In this document: piece by piece, positions 34,003 through 48,225 of the stretch
Position numbering within the stretch: the stretch's first letter is position 1
Layout of the letters: every line of letters begins with the position of its first letter
Source: Calocera cornea HHB12733
Taxonomy: Eukaryota; Basidiomycota; Dacrymycetes; Dacrymycetales; Dacrymycetaceae
Reading direction: 5' to 3'
Assembly: GCA_001632435.1 (NCBI GenBank)
Contig: KV423951.1
Coordinates: 1-64,000, forward strand
Length of the DNA stretch: 64,000 bases
Made by a program: the position numbers and the translations under genes
The notes under the pieces: model-generated
Databases searched by the model: none
Told to the model about the DNA's origin: nothing
What the model saw: only the letters and a program-made list of their open reading frames with translations

Positions 34003-36855
34003 ATGTTCTGCCGAGCAGGCCGCCGACGGCTGCCCCAAATCGTTCGACAGCATCAGCGACAGCAGCAACGATTGCTAGCGACCGTCACCGATGCGGAGGG
34101 GACGTTCGCCCCGCTCCAACAGCGGGACTGTGCGCCCATCACCCCGCCCTACGCTCTGCTCATACATCGCCTACACGTCGCACGGCAGTTCCTCGACGGC
34201 CGGCCGCTGACGCTGTCGGAGAAGATTCTGTACTCGCATCTTTACAATCCTGAAAAGAGCTTAGGCGGTGGAGGGAGGATCCGGGGCGAGAGGTATCTGC
34301 AGTTGAGGCCAGAGAGGGTAGCAATGCAGGATGCTAGTGCACAGTGAGTTCAGTCAATCGCGTCTCGATGCGACCTAATAATTTGTAGGATGGCCCTCCT
34401 TCAATTTATGACCTGTGGCCTTCCCCAGTCCGCCGTACCCGTATCAGTCCACTGCGACCACCTGATCCAAGCCCAAGTGGGCGCCACCTCTGACCTGTCC
34501 TCAGCACTGGACCAATCAAAAGAAGTATTCGACTTCCTGGAATCTGCCTCGCGAAAGTACGGCTTCGAGTTCTGGCGACCGGGATCGGGAATCATCCACC
34601 AGGTCGTCCTGGAGAACTACGCCGCGCCGGGGATGCTGATGCTAGGGACGGACTCGCACACTCCGAATGCGGGTGGACTAGGTATGCTGGCGATCGGCGT
34701 TGGGGGAGCGGACGCAGTGGACGCGATGACGGGGACACCATGGGAGCTGAAGGCGCCGCTGGTTGTGGGTGTGCACTTGACTGGGAAGATGGGCGGGTGG
34801 ACGACGCCGAAGGACCTGATTCTGCACTTGGCCGGGAAGTTGACTGTCAGGGTACGCTCGCTCCTCTCCTCGCTGGGCTTCCCTAATCAGATTGCAGGGA
34901 GGTACTGGGAAGATCCTGGAGTACGTTGGGCCCGGTGTGGCCACCCAATCGTGCACTGGTCTAGCAACGATCGCGAACATGGGTGCCGAGGTTGGCGCGA
35001 CAACTTCCACATTCCCATATACTTCCCAGATGCGCAAGTACCTGCGGGCCACCGGGCGAGAAGGTGTCGCTGCAGTGGCGGACTCGGCGGTGAAGCATGG
35101 GCTACTCGTACCTGATCAAAACGCGGAGTACGATGAATGGATCGAAATTGTACACTCTCGCTTGCTGCGTAAAGCTGTGTAGCTGACTTTGGACAGGATC
35201 TGAGCGAGTTGGAACCGCATATTAACGGACCCTTCACTCCCGACTTGGCAACTCCCATCTCGAAGTTCGGAGAGCTGGTGAAGGAGAACGGCTGGAAGGA
35301 CGAGCTGACGGCGGGGCTGATCGGGAGCTGCACCAATAGCTCGTACGAGGATATGGTACGTGTAAACGCTTTTGTCTTGTTTTTCGCACGCTCATGGAGG
35401 TGTAGACGCGAGTGGCGAGCATCGCGAAGCAGGCTAAGGAAGCCGGGCTCAAGGCGAAGGTGCCGTTCCTCGTCACGCCGGGGTCGGAGCAGATCAGGGC
35501 TACCATTGAGAGGGATGGGGTTACACAGAGCTTGGAGGATGTGGGCGCGCTGGTGTTGGCGAACGCTTGTGGGCCGTGTATCGGGCAGTGGAAGCGGGAC
35601 GAGTTCAAGGGGGAGGAGAATGGTAGGTGTTTCCTGTGCATCCTAGGATTGTGCTGATTTGGAGCAGCGATCCTCACCTCCTTCAACCGGAACTTCCGCG
35701 GGCGGAATGATGCGAACAGCAAGACGATGAACTTCCTCGCTTCGCCTGAGATCGTCACAGCAGCACGTGCATACCGTATCAGTGGGAGCGTTGCTCACGC
35801 GATGTGTAGATGTCCTTCGCCGGCCACCTCTCCTTCAACCCCATGCACGACACTCTTTCCACCCCCACCGGAGAGACCTTCCAATTCTCCCCACCCGTCG
35901 GAATAACTCTCCCCGTGATCGGCTTCGCCACCGGCGAGAAGTCATATCGCCCCGCCGCTTCACCAGCGCCAGAGCCGGAGGCGGACGTGCTAATCTCCCC
36001 CACATCCACAAGGCTGGAGAAGCTGGAGCCGTTCCCGAGCCATTTTGAGGGGAGCGAGACGATGGAGCTGCCCAGCATGAGGGTGCTCATGCGCGTCAGG
36101 GGCAAGTGCACGACGGATCATATTTCGGCTGCGGTACGTCTGTTCTAGTACGCGTTGGGAGAGATGGGCTGACTTGCGGGTAGGGCCCCTGGTTGAAGTA
36201 CAAGGGGCATTTGACCAACATCGCTGAGAACACTCGTAAGCAGCATGTATTGTATGTCTATTACGCCACTGATCGGTTCCGTAGTCATCACTGCCGTCAA
36301 CGACGAAGGCGGAGAGGTGAACGTCGCGGTCGATTATGAGCCTGGTCAAGAGCCGGTGCAGGACACAATCCCCCACGTCGCGCAGCGGCTGAAAGCGCGG
36401 AACCAGCCGTGGGCGCTTGTGGTAGACGACAACTACGGAGAAGGGTCGGCGAGGGAGCACGCGGCGCTGCAGCCGAGGTTCTATGGGTGTGCGATGATCG
36501 TCGCGAGGTCGTTTGCGCGCATACACGAGACGAACTTGAAGGTCTGTCGCGGCTTCCTCTCGGATCTTGACACAACTGACGCGTGCAACAGAAACAGGGC
36601 GTTTTGCCGCTGTGGTTCGTGGACAAGGAGGATTACACCAAAATCGGGGCTGGGGATCAAGTGAACACCATCGGGTTGGACAAGGTGATCGCTGGCGATC
36701 CATCAGCACAGGTGACGCTGGAGGTGACGAAGCGCGATTCCGGAGAGCTGTTCCAGATCCCTACCAAGCACACACTTTCGGAGGACCAGATAGCGTGGTT
36801 GAAATCTGGGAGTGCACTCAACTATATCCGAGACCAGAAGAGGCAGAAGGTATAG
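34003..36855 (+). CDS. ACO2: mitochondrial aconitase-family hydratase (Aco2 type)
   Basis: Ten exons (34003-34343, 34389-34851, 34898-35149, 35197-35355, 35406-35622, 35668-35762, 35810-36133, 36184-36235, 36285-36541, 36592-36855) give 807 residues. An Arg/Gln-rich, acid-free N-terminus (about 1-27) looks like a mitochondrial presequence. The aconitase core is clear: [44 protein letters not shown], and the 4Fe-4S cysteines in [11 protein letters not shown] (about 396) and [10 protein letters not shown] (about 460 and 463). The swivel domain has [15 protein letters not shown]. The divergent N-terminus suggests the second, Aco2-type paralogue, which in yeast dehydrates homocitrate for lysine synthesis; plain aconitase cannot be excluded. 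The intron at 35763-35809 appears to have a GC donor; no GT donor restores the frame into [11 protein letters not shown]. Confidence 0.88.
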
Positions 36856-37074
36856 AGTAGAGCAGAGTAGATGTATTGTAGATCTGATAGGGAACTGGCT
36901 GTTACGGTCCGGAGCTCGAGTGCCAAGCGCAACAATCACGGGACCCTGTCCGGAGGTGGGTGGGCGTGCCACGGATCCAAATTTCGTCGCGTGCCACCGG
37001 CGTGGTGAGGGCATGAGAAGCGCCGTTCTACCCCGGCCTGCTCGCCGTACAACGCCTCTCTACACTCATCGACC

Positions 37075-40000
37075 ATGGCACCGGGATACTACAATGCAGC
37101 TCCGCTCGCGGAGAAGGTACGCAGATGCCCTGAAGGAAATATGACCTAACTGAACCTTCTTCAAAGATGCGCGACGTCGACCCGGACCTTCGGTACGTGC
37201 ACACAAGCGCAGTATGCGCACCGATTCGCTGATTGTATGCGCGTCCAGCTTTATGGCGATGAACGACTTTATTGCAGATATGCGCTCAGGCGCACTCACG
37301 TTCGACACCCAAAGCGAGACAACCCTCGTAGACGAGGTGTTGAAACATATGGATGACAGCAACTCGGAGGTCAAGAACCTGACCGTCAAGTGGTGCGTGA
37401 CTCGTTGCCGCATCGGGATTGCAAATTCAACATCCTACCAGTGTTGCATTGATGATCAAGCTTGTAAGCGAGGGGAAGAAGGAGCTTATTATGAATTCCC
37501 TCATTGGCTATCTCGGCGGCAACAAGGACGACGTACGGGATCTCACAAGTCTTGGTGCGCCCCCTTTGTTCTCACACGATCTGTATACACTTATCGTGCT
37601 TGTCCAATACAGCCTTGAAGACCATCACGATGGAGATCCCAACAGTTGGCTCGCTTGCCAATCTTGTCGCAAATACGCTTGTTCCTCAACTGCTCATCAT
37701 CCTCAAGAACGTGAGCGGCTTGTCCATCCGTCCGAGCTAAGCTAAATGCGGTGCAGCCCAATACCAAACCTGAGCTCATCCTCGAATCCCTTACCGTCCT
37801 CACCACCGTCTTCTCGCGATTATCCGCTCCGCTCACCAAAACACCCGATCAGCTGCAGCAGGCATTTGATATTCTGCGGAATCTGCTGGATCATTCCCGC
37901 GTTGCAGTCCGCAAACGGGCAATTGTCGCATTAGGTACTATTCACATCTCTTGTGATGTACATATCCTGACGTATCCTTCCCAGCCAACCTCATACCTCT
38001 CACTCCGCCTCAGACATTCCAGCCTCTGCTCGATGCCCTCCTGCAAGCGTTCTCGAACCCGGCAATCTCCGTATCGCAGAGAACGACTGCTGTTCAGCTC
38101 CTAGCAGCTGTCGGTCGACACGCGCCCGACCGTCTAGCGCCGTCTGCTACAGCCATTGTTGACTCTCTCATCGTGGCTCTAGCAAGTGGCCCTGTGGACG
38201 AGGATGAGGAGGAAGCGGAGAGGAAAGAAATGGAGGAACTGAAGGAGGGTGCGCTCCAGGCACTTGAACAACTAGTCCTCGGTTGTGGGAAAGAGGTCAC
38301 TGCGTTGTTGGTCCAGATCTGTGCCGTGGGTGTGGAATTGATGAAGTATGATCCGGTGAGTCGGGTTCTTATCCGGATGTCGCCCACATGCTGACCGGCA
38401 CGAAGAATTATGCTGGCGACGCGATGGATGAGGACGAAGACGAAGCAGAGGAAGATGAGGATCTGGATGAGGAAGAGTGCGCATCGACACATTTGAATCC
38501 GCATACGATCACTCACGCTGCTGCAGATACGACGATGACGAAGACACCTCCTACAAGGTGCGAAGAAGCGCGCTCAAGCTCCTCATGGCAGTTATCGGCA
38601 CCCGGCCCGAGCTCCTTCCGACGCTGTACAAGTCTGTCGGTCCCGCTCTTGTTTCACGATTCGCAGATCGTGAGGAAAGCGTACGGACTGAAGTGTGGGC
38701 AACGTTTACTGCGCTTGTCAAGCAGGCCGGCGTCTATGGTACGGAAGGTGGCTCACCGAGGCCGGGCAAGAGAAAGCGAGAAGAGGAGGGGATGGAGGTG
38801 GTCGAGGATGACGGTCTGTCACAGCTGCGCCAGCTGGTGCCTCCCGCGACGAAGTCCCTGCTAAAGCAGTTGACACCCAAGTCGAGCGCATCTACGCTCA
38901 CCGCTGGCTTCACCCTGCTGCAGACACTCAACACCACCTTACCCGGCGTATTGGCTCCCTTCTCTGCACCTTTACTCTCCTTGATGGCGAAGCTGCTGAG
39001 CGGTCCATCTGGCTCTCGAACCCCGGAGCTGACGGCTCAGCTACTGCAATTCCTCACCCAATTCTTTGCAGCCAGCCCGCCCCGCTCCTTCGCCGACTCC
39101 CTGAGCAATATCGCCCCGCCGTTGATGACTCTGCTCTCCGATCGTTTCCCTCGCGTCGCCGGCGAGGCATTCCGTGCCGCTGGAGAGCTCGTGAAGGCTA
39201 TCAAGTCGCTTCCTCCTAGCCACCCTGCGAAGAAATACGCCGAGCGTATATACGCGGAGACTGTTCGCCGACTCAATGTTGCCGATACCGACGCGTTCGT
39301 CAAAGAGAGGGCGTTGGAGTGCTTGGGCGATGTTGTCAGCAGCGCTGGCGAGGTCACGAAGGACGACCAGTGGATGAGCCTGTTGCGTGCTCGTGGCGAG
39401 ATGCAAGCTGTCGGCTTGCATGTCGTTGAACGCGTGGTGCGCGACGGGGCTGACGGCATTGACAAGGCGAAATGGGAGGGGTGGCTTGACGAGGGCGTCG
39501 ATTGGTGCTTGGGAGTCATCAAGCGCGGACCGCGTGCTCAGCGCGTCGAAGCTTTCCCGTGTCTCCAGCAACTTCTAAATCGCAAAGGCTCATCTCTTGA
39601 GCCGCAGACCGCCACCCAGGTCGTCCAGGACTTGACAACACACCTGACGGAAGATGATCTTCACGTGCTGTCACTGTCGCTATCGACTCTCACTCTCACC
39701 CTCACCCTTCTACCGTCAGCATGGCAGACCGTGGAGCACACAACTCTGTCTCGTGTGTACGTGCTTGCTCTGTCCGGTGCCCAAGGATCCGTGGAACCTC
39801 TGCTGGCATTCGTCGCCGCCCTCGTCCGCGCCGACAATCAAATCGCCAACCACATCGTCCAGAACTTGCTCATTCAGTGCACAAAGGGTGGTGTGAACGA
39901 GAAGTCCGGCAAGGGTGGCATTGCGGGATACGGCACGGTGGCGAAGTGTGTAGCGGTCTGTGTTCAGGAGAGCCTGCAGGATGCTGCTGGTGTCATCACG

Positions 40001-41553
40001 ACATTCGCGAAGCCACTCAGGGTAAGTGCGCATCCACGGTACCCTGGCTTTTGTCAACTCACTATTGCTCAGAGCGGTAAGAAGGAAAGCGACTCGAGTC
40101 TCGTGCTGAGCTTATTGACGTTGGGTGAAATCGGGCGTTTTGTGTATGTACCCGTACCTGCTTACCCATTGCTGTTGACTCATTAAGACACAGTGATATG
40201 TCTGATCAAGTTGATGTCTTCAATCACTCGCTATCATACTTCACGTCCCCATCCGAGCAAGTCAGGGCAGCAGCAGCGTCTGCAGTCGGTGAGCTGCGTC
40301 TTCTCGTTGTTCGATTACCGTCATGTTGATTCTCTACTAGGTAACATTGCGGTCGGTAACATCCAGGTCTTCCTCCCAGTCATCGTGCAGGCTCTGCAGG
40401 GAGAAGAGCAAACGAAACTGTCAGCTCTCCATGCTCTCCGAGAGGTGAGATTGTCTTGCGTCCATGTTTTTCGGCGTCTCACAGTTGCGTAGGTCGTCAC
40501 CCATGGTCCGAGGCATCAGCTTGAGCACATGGCTGACCAACTATGGGAGCCCCTGTTTGCTAGCACAACTGGCGAAGACGAGAGTACGAAGAACGTTGCA
40601 GCTGCTTGCCTTGGCAGGCTAACTACCACCAGCCCTGCTCGCTTCTTACCTCGCTTGCAGGCATGTCTTGTCCTTATATGCTATTGCTGCGGATGCTGAT
40701 CGATTATTAGGCATCAATGGCACCTGGTAATCCGCCAGCTGTCAAGGCTGCGGTGGCGACAGCCATGCGTTATGTCTTCATGGATAATACGCAAACATAC
40801 GACGATCTATTACAGCCGATCATCTCCCCTTATTTCATGCTTCTTCGCGACGATGATATCGTAAGACTTACCTTTACCGTCTCGATCCGTCTAACAATTG
40901 CGTAGACCGTGCAACGCCTCGCTATTGTTTCTCTCAACGCTGCCGCTCGCAATAAATCTCACCTGGTCCGCCCGCATCTTCCCAATATCCTCCCAGATTT
41001 GTATGCCCAAACGCATGTCCGCGCCGAGCTCGTCCATACCGTGGTGATGGGACCGTGGAAACACCAAATTGATGATGGCTTGGAAGCGCGGAAGGCGGCT
41101 TACGAGACCATGTATACCTTAGTAAGCCGTATCAAGTCTCTCGCATCCACATCACTTATCACCCGCACGCAGCTCGATACCTGCCTCGGTGCTATAGACC
41201 TGCAAGAGTACATCAACCGAGTAATTGCTGGGCTGAGCGATAAGGACGAGATCAAGGCGCTCTGCTACATGATGCTGTTCCGCCTGGCTCAGGTCGCGCC
41301 AACAGCAGTCGTACAGCGTCTTGATCAGATCTCGGCGCCGCTGGAAGACACCATGAAGGCGCCTGCTCAAACGAAGGACACGGTCAAACAGGATTTGGAA
41401 AGGGCTACGGAGCTGCAGCAAAGCGCTGTGCGCGCCCTGGCCGCGCTCGTCAAGGCTGGTGGCCTTGGCCATTCTTCGCGTTTCGACGCTGTCGTCGACA
41501 ACACCAAGAAGGGCGCCCTATCCCATGACTACAATGAGCTTGTGTCGAAATGA
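37075..41553 (+). CDS. CAND1: cullin-associated NEDD8-dissociated protein (CAND1/TIP120)
   Basis: Fifteen exons (37075-37116, 37167-37192, 37249-37392, 37442-37554, 37613-37710, 37757-37934, 37985-38355, 38406-38476, 38527-40021, 40073-40143, 40194-40288, 40341-40444, 40493-40660, 40711-40860, 40906-41553) encode 1257 residues, the usual size. CAND1 wraps unneddylated cullin-RING cores with its HEAT repeats and exchanges substrate receptors. Signs are FMAMNDFIADM, EVKNLTVKCVALMIKLV, GYLGGNKDDVRDLTSLALK, the acidic loop (DEDEDEAEEDEDLDEEE, about 345) followed by DTSYKVRRSALKLL, and the C-terminal NLVRPHL-type and KLGP-like HEATs ending near HDYNELVSK. The second exon is only 26 nt. The intron at 40661-40710 has a GC donor (CAG/GCATGT), required for frame. 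Confidence 0.94.
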
Positions 41554-41806
41554 TAGTGTAATCGCATTCACGACGGATAGATAATTTGTAATGAGATGCA
41601 ATTCAAAGGACAATAGTCGCGTCTGCGCCAGCTGGCACAAGCGCGCATATGACGCGTCGGATGCATAGGAACCCTTGCGCATAACCGCGCCACTTCCTGC
41701 AGGCAGCACCCAGCAACCTGCATTGTAACGAACCACCGCGACCATTACCTCTGCGCATATAGGAGACTGGGCGGTCCGTTTCGAATCATAAACCTCTCTT
41801 CACTGC

Positions 41807-44800
41807 ATGCAACCCCTCATGTCCGGCTTTCTATCACGTTTCCGGACGACTCAGACTCCCGCGGCACCTCCTTCGACACCCTCAGCTCCTCACACGACCA
41901 ATGCACCCAACTCATCTACAGGAAACATCAACACGCACTTCGTACCCGACTCGAGCCGCTTCGGGCCAAACGGCTATTTATCACCCACATATCCCAGTCC
42001 CGCTCCGGGGCCCACCTCCACCGGTGTGGTGCGACTTCGATCAGTCCTCTCGACACTGCCGAACTCCAGCTGGTATAGGTTCGCACCGGAGACGAGGCTC
42101 TTGGTCTTGAAGGAGCTCTGGAGCAGCTTCTGGGGCCCGTTTGGATCGTGGTTCAACGTTGATGATCCCGAGTTCAAGAGAGCTTTCGAGTCAGATGGGA
42201 ATCTGACTAAGGCGCAGAGGCGCGTGTTGTCGGGCTTGGTGGACGAGGAGCGCGAGGCGGTTGGGAGCGGCAAATGCTGCGAGTATGTCTTCGAGAAGGG
42301 AGATGTTGGATATCGCTGCAAGTGAGTGTACTATATTTCACATATATGCGGTACTGACTAGCATATAGGGACTGTGCGATGGACGATACGTGCGTGATGT
42401 GCTCTCGATGCTTCGAAGCGTCCGACCACGTTGGGCATATCGTGACGTTTCACGTTGCCCATCATGCCGGTGGCTACTGCGACTGCGGTGACAACGAATG
42501 TTGGCGTACGGCGTCTTCTTGTCGGCTGCATCGATCAGGATCAGATAGCAGTCCCGGCCCCTCCCTGCCAGGATCATACAACCCTTCTGCGACCGAAAAT
42601 GGATCTAGCTCCGGATCGCAGTCGACTGGCAGCCAGATTCCTGAAGGATTGCGACAATGTATGGTGCAGACCGTCGCTTTTGCGATTGACTATATGCTCG
42701 ATGTGCTTGACTTTTCCCCCGATGACGCGGCTCCGCCACACACAGAAGCAGATATAACAAAGGTTTCGACCACTGATTCGCAAGCTGCGAACGTCTTCGG
42801 TTCTCCAACAAGCAGCGGTATCCAGTTCCCGTTCGCCCCATTCACCTCCCCAACATCGCGCAACACGTCCTCAGGGGGAATATTCGGGACCTCACCGCCA
42901 TCTTCTCAAACGCAGGCCTCTAGAACGGACACGCCATACGCAGTGGTCGTATGGAATGACGAGAAGCATAGCTTCCAGGAAGTCATCGACGTGCTGCAAG
43001 ACGCGACGGGCTGCGATGCGGAACAAGCAAAGCAGTGGACAAACAAAGTTCACACCACTGGTCGAGCAATAGTGGACCGTTCTCCTGATCCTGCAAGATC
43101 ATTATATATTGCGAAACAGATCTCTCAGGTCGATCTTGGAGTCACAGTACGACGCGCATCCGACACGTTTAGGGAGGAAGTCGCTGCCACCATCATCGAG
43201 TGGCTGGTCGACCTGACGACCGCAAGACTTGGCGGGCATTCACATGCGACGCGCGAGATCCTGCTGCAGACGCTGTTTGCTCCACGACCCATGTCAAACA
43301 GCGCGATGAAGGCTCATTCAAATGCCGCGGTGGCTGGTAACCAAGCTGTTGACTTTGATGGCTTGCTTGGGAAGCGCATCCCCCTGACGCGTATCGAATA
43401 CGCGTTCTGCTATCACACCAAGCTCTGGCGAGGGCCGCGCCTAATGCTCAAGCAACTTTACGTCAGCCTATTCCGTGTGTCTCCCAATGTCCGTGTACAC
43501 ATGGGTATGTCTGCTGATCGTATTTTCCACACGGGATACTGACCTCACTTTCTTTAGCAACTTTATATGCGCAAGTGTACCACAACATTGTCAACGACTA
43601 TCTCCTTGTTGATCGTGAAGCTGAAACATCTATGCGCACCTTCTCCGACCAGCTGTTCTCTGTCCCTACAGTGGCATACCGGCTTGTCAGCACCACGCCC
43701 TTACCGACACGTATCCTAGGGCTGCTCGTCTCTTTCTTCACCAATCAACTTTCAGACGGTGGCAAATGTGTTCTGCTTCCTCCGAGGACCAACGTTGAAC
43801 CGGATGTGAACTCGTTCCCCTTCCGCTCCAAGCGATTCATGCCACTCTTCAATGACATGCGCGCCCTCTGTGCTGCCAGTCCGTTTGGCATCTCTAGTGG
43901 TCGCAATGGCGAAAGCGCCGCTCGTGTCCTCATCACCGACTCCAAGCTGCTCGGGGCAATGTGCGACCTATGCGACATGTTCTCTGGCATCAATCCTAAC
44001 ACGCGGCAGTCTCAAGCGCACGTTGAGTATGAAACGGATGCCTGGGTTAGCGTATTCAACGTGATGCTGTGTTTGGCACGCTTGATCAGGGCATACGGTG
44101 AAATGTATGCGCAAACGCCAACGAAGGACTTGTCAGTGTACTATCAAGCCATCGCCTACACGCTTCAAAGGGCACTGGTGGTGTCCAAGAAGCAGTTGGA
44201 AACGTCTGGGCGAGCGAAGACCGGCCTTGGAAACTTCCATCAAGTTACTTTTGGAGGTCTGACGAAGGATATCGTGCGGTTTGACGTAATGGAAGGATAT
44301 GTCAGCTTCCACCATCCATTGCACTGGTTCTTGGCAGAACTGCTCAAGCATGTCAAGCTGCTCGGCGACGATTCTATGGCACAAGTCGAGTACGGGAGTC
44401 TGCGGACGCTGGTGCTCTCCAAGGTGGAGGGACATAACTTCTTGATGATCATGGAATTTCCATTACGAGGTAAGTAATTTTCAGAGCTATCTATCCCGTA
44501 TTCTGATTGTCGGCAGTACTCGCAATGGTTGCACAAGTCCGCTCCGGAATGTGGGTTCGAAATGGTTTTGCCATTCGCGGTCAGCTGATCCACTACCGCG
44601 ACTTCATGCTGCGAGAGTTGTGCTATGACCAAGATCTGTTCTTGGTTCAGTGTGGCCTCGCACTTCTCGATCCCCATCTTGTGTTGGTTACCATCCTCGA
44701 CCGATTCCAACTGCTTGGATGGTTCTCAGGACGGACGATCCATGAGAGGTATGATGGAGGACAGCTCGGCACCATGCTGGAAGAGTTCTTCTTTGTGTTG

Positions 44801-47800
44801 TTGTTCTGCATGAGCGAGATGTCATTCGTCAACGGCCTCTCGGAGCCGGAGCAAACGCGCCGTGATGTCGTCCATGCTCTGGCGCTCGGGCCGTGCAGCT
44901 ACACGGAGCTGACCAAGCGTGTCACTGACCGCATAGTCGAGGCGAAGTCTTTCGAGCGCAGTCTTATGGCGGTCGCAAGCTACAAGGCACCAGTCGCCCT
45001 TAGCGACGTCGGAATGTACGAGCTCAAGGATGAAGTCTTCGACGAGGTGGACAATTTCTATTTCCATTACACGAGAAACCGACGTGAAGAAATCGAAGGA
45101 ATTCTCAAGGCACGTCTGAAGAAGAAGCTGAACGTCGATAATCCAATCCTGGTACCCAATTCTCTCAATATTCAGAAGAAAGGCGCGTATTCTGGAATTT
45201 TGGACGTTTTCGCTTGTGACGTGTTCGTGCAAATCCTCTTCTTTGGTCTCTTCAATTTCCTGCCGTCCCCAACCTGCCGGGAGAGCGACTTACCGTCCTA
45301 TGCCGACATCATCATCGACCAAACTTTACATCTCATCATGTCGGCTTTGATCGAGGCGCCGGACTCGTTCCCCCACATTGCGGCGCGCAAAGTCTATGCC
45401 AATCGACAGACCCTGGTGATGGTGCTCTGTACGCTGGAGACGATGGACCGCTACAAAACGTTCCACCTAAGAGTCACGTGGTGCTTAGATCTCTTCCAGC
45501 GATACACACCAGGCGAGCTCAGGACCCGGAAACGGGGCGTCGATACCGCATCTCGGGGGGAGGAACTGGAGGCTGCCAAGAAGCGCGCTGCCAAGGCTCG
45601 TCAGGAAGCCATTATGAAACAGTTTCAAGCAGCCCAGCAGACATTCAAGCTCAATAACCTTGACGCGGACGACGAGGTTGACGACGCAATGGACGATTTC
45701 GATGCCGACGACATGGATGAGGAAGAGCAACATAAGCCTGTCGGAACATGCATTGTCTGTCAAGAAGACCTCACCGCGGACTCTCCATTTGGATTGCTTT
45801 GCTCTGTCATGCCGAGCAGGGTCATTCGTACCACACCGCCCCATAGCGTGGAATGGCTGGAAGACGCCCTCGGTGCACCCACTTCACTGGATCGGAAGGT
45901 CGAAGTCTCGTCTCCTCTCGGCCTCACTTCATCCGCTAGGAAAGGAAAGGGACCCCAGGGCTCTGAATCAAGCAGCGAGGAAAGGTGTTCGTCATTCCCT
46001 GTGGGTAATACGAAATATGGTCTCTATACATCTGTCTGTGGACACATGATGCACGTCAAGTGCTTCAACGCATACACGGACTCCGTTGAACATCGGCAAG
46101 CACATCACAGCACACGCAATCACCCAGAGAACATTTCTCGCAAGGAATTCGTGTGCCCATTGTGCAAAAGCTTGGGGAACTCTTTGCTACCGGTGCAGGA
46201 CTCGGACTGGAGTGACAGCTACTACCAAGGAACCAACATGAACTTGTCCGATTGGATTCGACTGCAGCAAACCAACCTCTTGCGACAGTATCAAGACCGG
46301 TCCTTCGACAGCATACTCTCCAGCAACAGCACCGGAGAGTTTAGCTGCTGGAATACCACGGATGAGTCGGCTTTGACGCCTGGATATGCGCTCGCAGACG
46401 GAGACTGGCAGCTGAGCGAAACAGTGCACACAATTGCGCAGTTCTACAGCAATCTCACCAAGCATCTGCGGCGACGACCCCTTCCGACCAATCCGGATGA
46501 AGACATTGGCGCCTACCTTCCGGATGAGCTTGTTGTCTATACGCTGTCGATGATGGAGATTGCTATGCGTGGCGAAGGAGAGTCCAGCAGGACGATCGCT
46601 GATTGCCTCACCGAACGGCAGAGCCGCGTAATTCGCGGTTTGGTCTATACGCTAAGGACTTTATCAAATCGGCCGAACCCGGCTGCCTTCGATGGCACTC
46701 GGCAGTTGTACACTCGCGCCATCTGCATGCGCATACTTCCTGACTGGGCAAGAGAAAGAGCACTGAACGCTCCCATGTTACTCCGCGATCCCCTGACCAT
46801 CTTGGTGGAGACGGCTGCTATTGCCCCAGAAATGTTGCACTACATTGTGGTCCTCATGTACCATGCGACCTTGATGCGCGCCTCTATTGCCATTGTGCTT
46901 ATGTTGAATCGACTCCCTGGACGACCTCAACTTTCGTCGGATGGTCCATATCAAGAGATCTTTGGAACATATACCCAGTATGTGCCATCGCTTCTGCGGC
47001 ACTCCCCACAACTGCAGCAGATTGCAGAGTATGCGGTGGTTTCCTTCGGGGCTGATCGAGTCCGGCAGCTGCTGTATGTATACACTCTGCCATTTCTACG
47101 CCGAGCTGCGCTTCTCTTGAGAGCTGTCCGGCCATCTCGCTTCGGCATGAAGGCGCCTGGGATGCCCGAGCAGTCCGAATACGAAAGGCTGCTCGACCTC
47201 CTCAACATCCCCCCACCAAGCCGGCTGTACGAGTCTGAAGCTCTTACGACGCTGATGGACGGCTGGACCGGACATTACTGCTCGTACTATACGATTCGAC
47301 CGGATCATTTCGACATCAAATTGGAGCATCCGGCCATTTATCGGCTCACACGTCTCCCTACTAGACTGGACACCTTATACCACAAGCCTCAACGATTTAT
47401 GTGCCTTCGTTGTCATACGGTTCCCAACGACCCTGCTATCTGCATGTTCTGCGGCACGGTGTGCTGCCTTCAGAGTTTCTGTTGTTCTGACCCGATTGCT
47501 GAGGCGGGTGAATGTAATATGCATATGCGGGAGTATGTGTTCTCACCTTGACATCGTTCATTTGACTGACGACCTCTTCAGCTGCGGAGGCATCGTGGGC
47601 ATGTATTTCCTCGTGAAGAAATGCGCCATATTGTACCTGCACTCTGGGAACGGCTCATTCATGCACGCACCTTACGCAGATGAACACGGCGAAGTCGATT
47701 TTAACCTGAGGTACGCGACTTCTGCCCCACCACTGCGAATATCCTCTGATTATGCTTCTAGGCGCGCGAGGCTCCAACACTTACACGCGATGAGATATGA

Positions 47801-47897
47801 AGATTTGCGCAAGCAATGGCTGTTGCATGGTATTCCGGCCATTGTCGCTCGAAAGCTGGAGGGTGCAATTGACCATGGCGGCTGGGGGACTCTCTGA
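41807..47897 (+). CDS. UBR1: N-recognin ubiquitin ligase Ubr1
   Basis: Six exons (41807-42321, 42369-43504, 43558-44469, 44517-47532, 47582-47710, 47762-47897) encode 1947 residues, matching fungal Ubr1. The ligase recognises destabilising N-terminal residues and other degrons and ubiquitylates them with Ubc2/Rad6. The UBR box is at about 157-228 with the full Cys/His set (CCEYVFEKGDVGYRC, CVMCSRCF, HAGGYCDCGDNECW). A ClpS-like type-2 site follows near 360-440 (YAVVVWNDEKHSFQEVIDVL). The RING-H2 (about 1265-1405) starts CIVCQEDL, has a long loop, then VCGHMMHVKCF and CPLCK. The C-terminal cap contains CLRCHTVPNDPAICMFCGTVCC and LHSGNGSFMHAPYADEHGE. ATG 41807 is first; Met at 41819 is an alternative. 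Confidence 0.96.
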
Positions 47898-48225
47898 GGT
47901 GCATTCTCAACTGTATTATCGGGCATCATTACTGTATCCCAAGTGCAATATCCCGCAATAGATACCACGCATAATTGCAATGCATTTCTTACCAGGATAA
48001 GTGGGCGAATCCAGACGCATGGGGGGCGCCCTGGAAATGCGGCATTCTCACTGACGCCCACGTGGACATCCTTGGCCGTCTGAAGGCAAATAATATCATT
48101 TCAAGAGTGGTTCAGGGTGCAGAACAATCAGTTGCATATGTGTGTCAAGGGAAACAGAGCGGTGGTTCATAGTGGTGACAAGAAGAGAGGTGGTTTGGAC
48201 AAGTAGGTGAAGCTGCAGCGCCTTT
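47898..48225. other. convergent spacer
   Basis: A 330-bp stretch lies between the 3' ends of Ubr1 and eIF5. No coding or RNA feature is visible. Confidence 0.5.
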
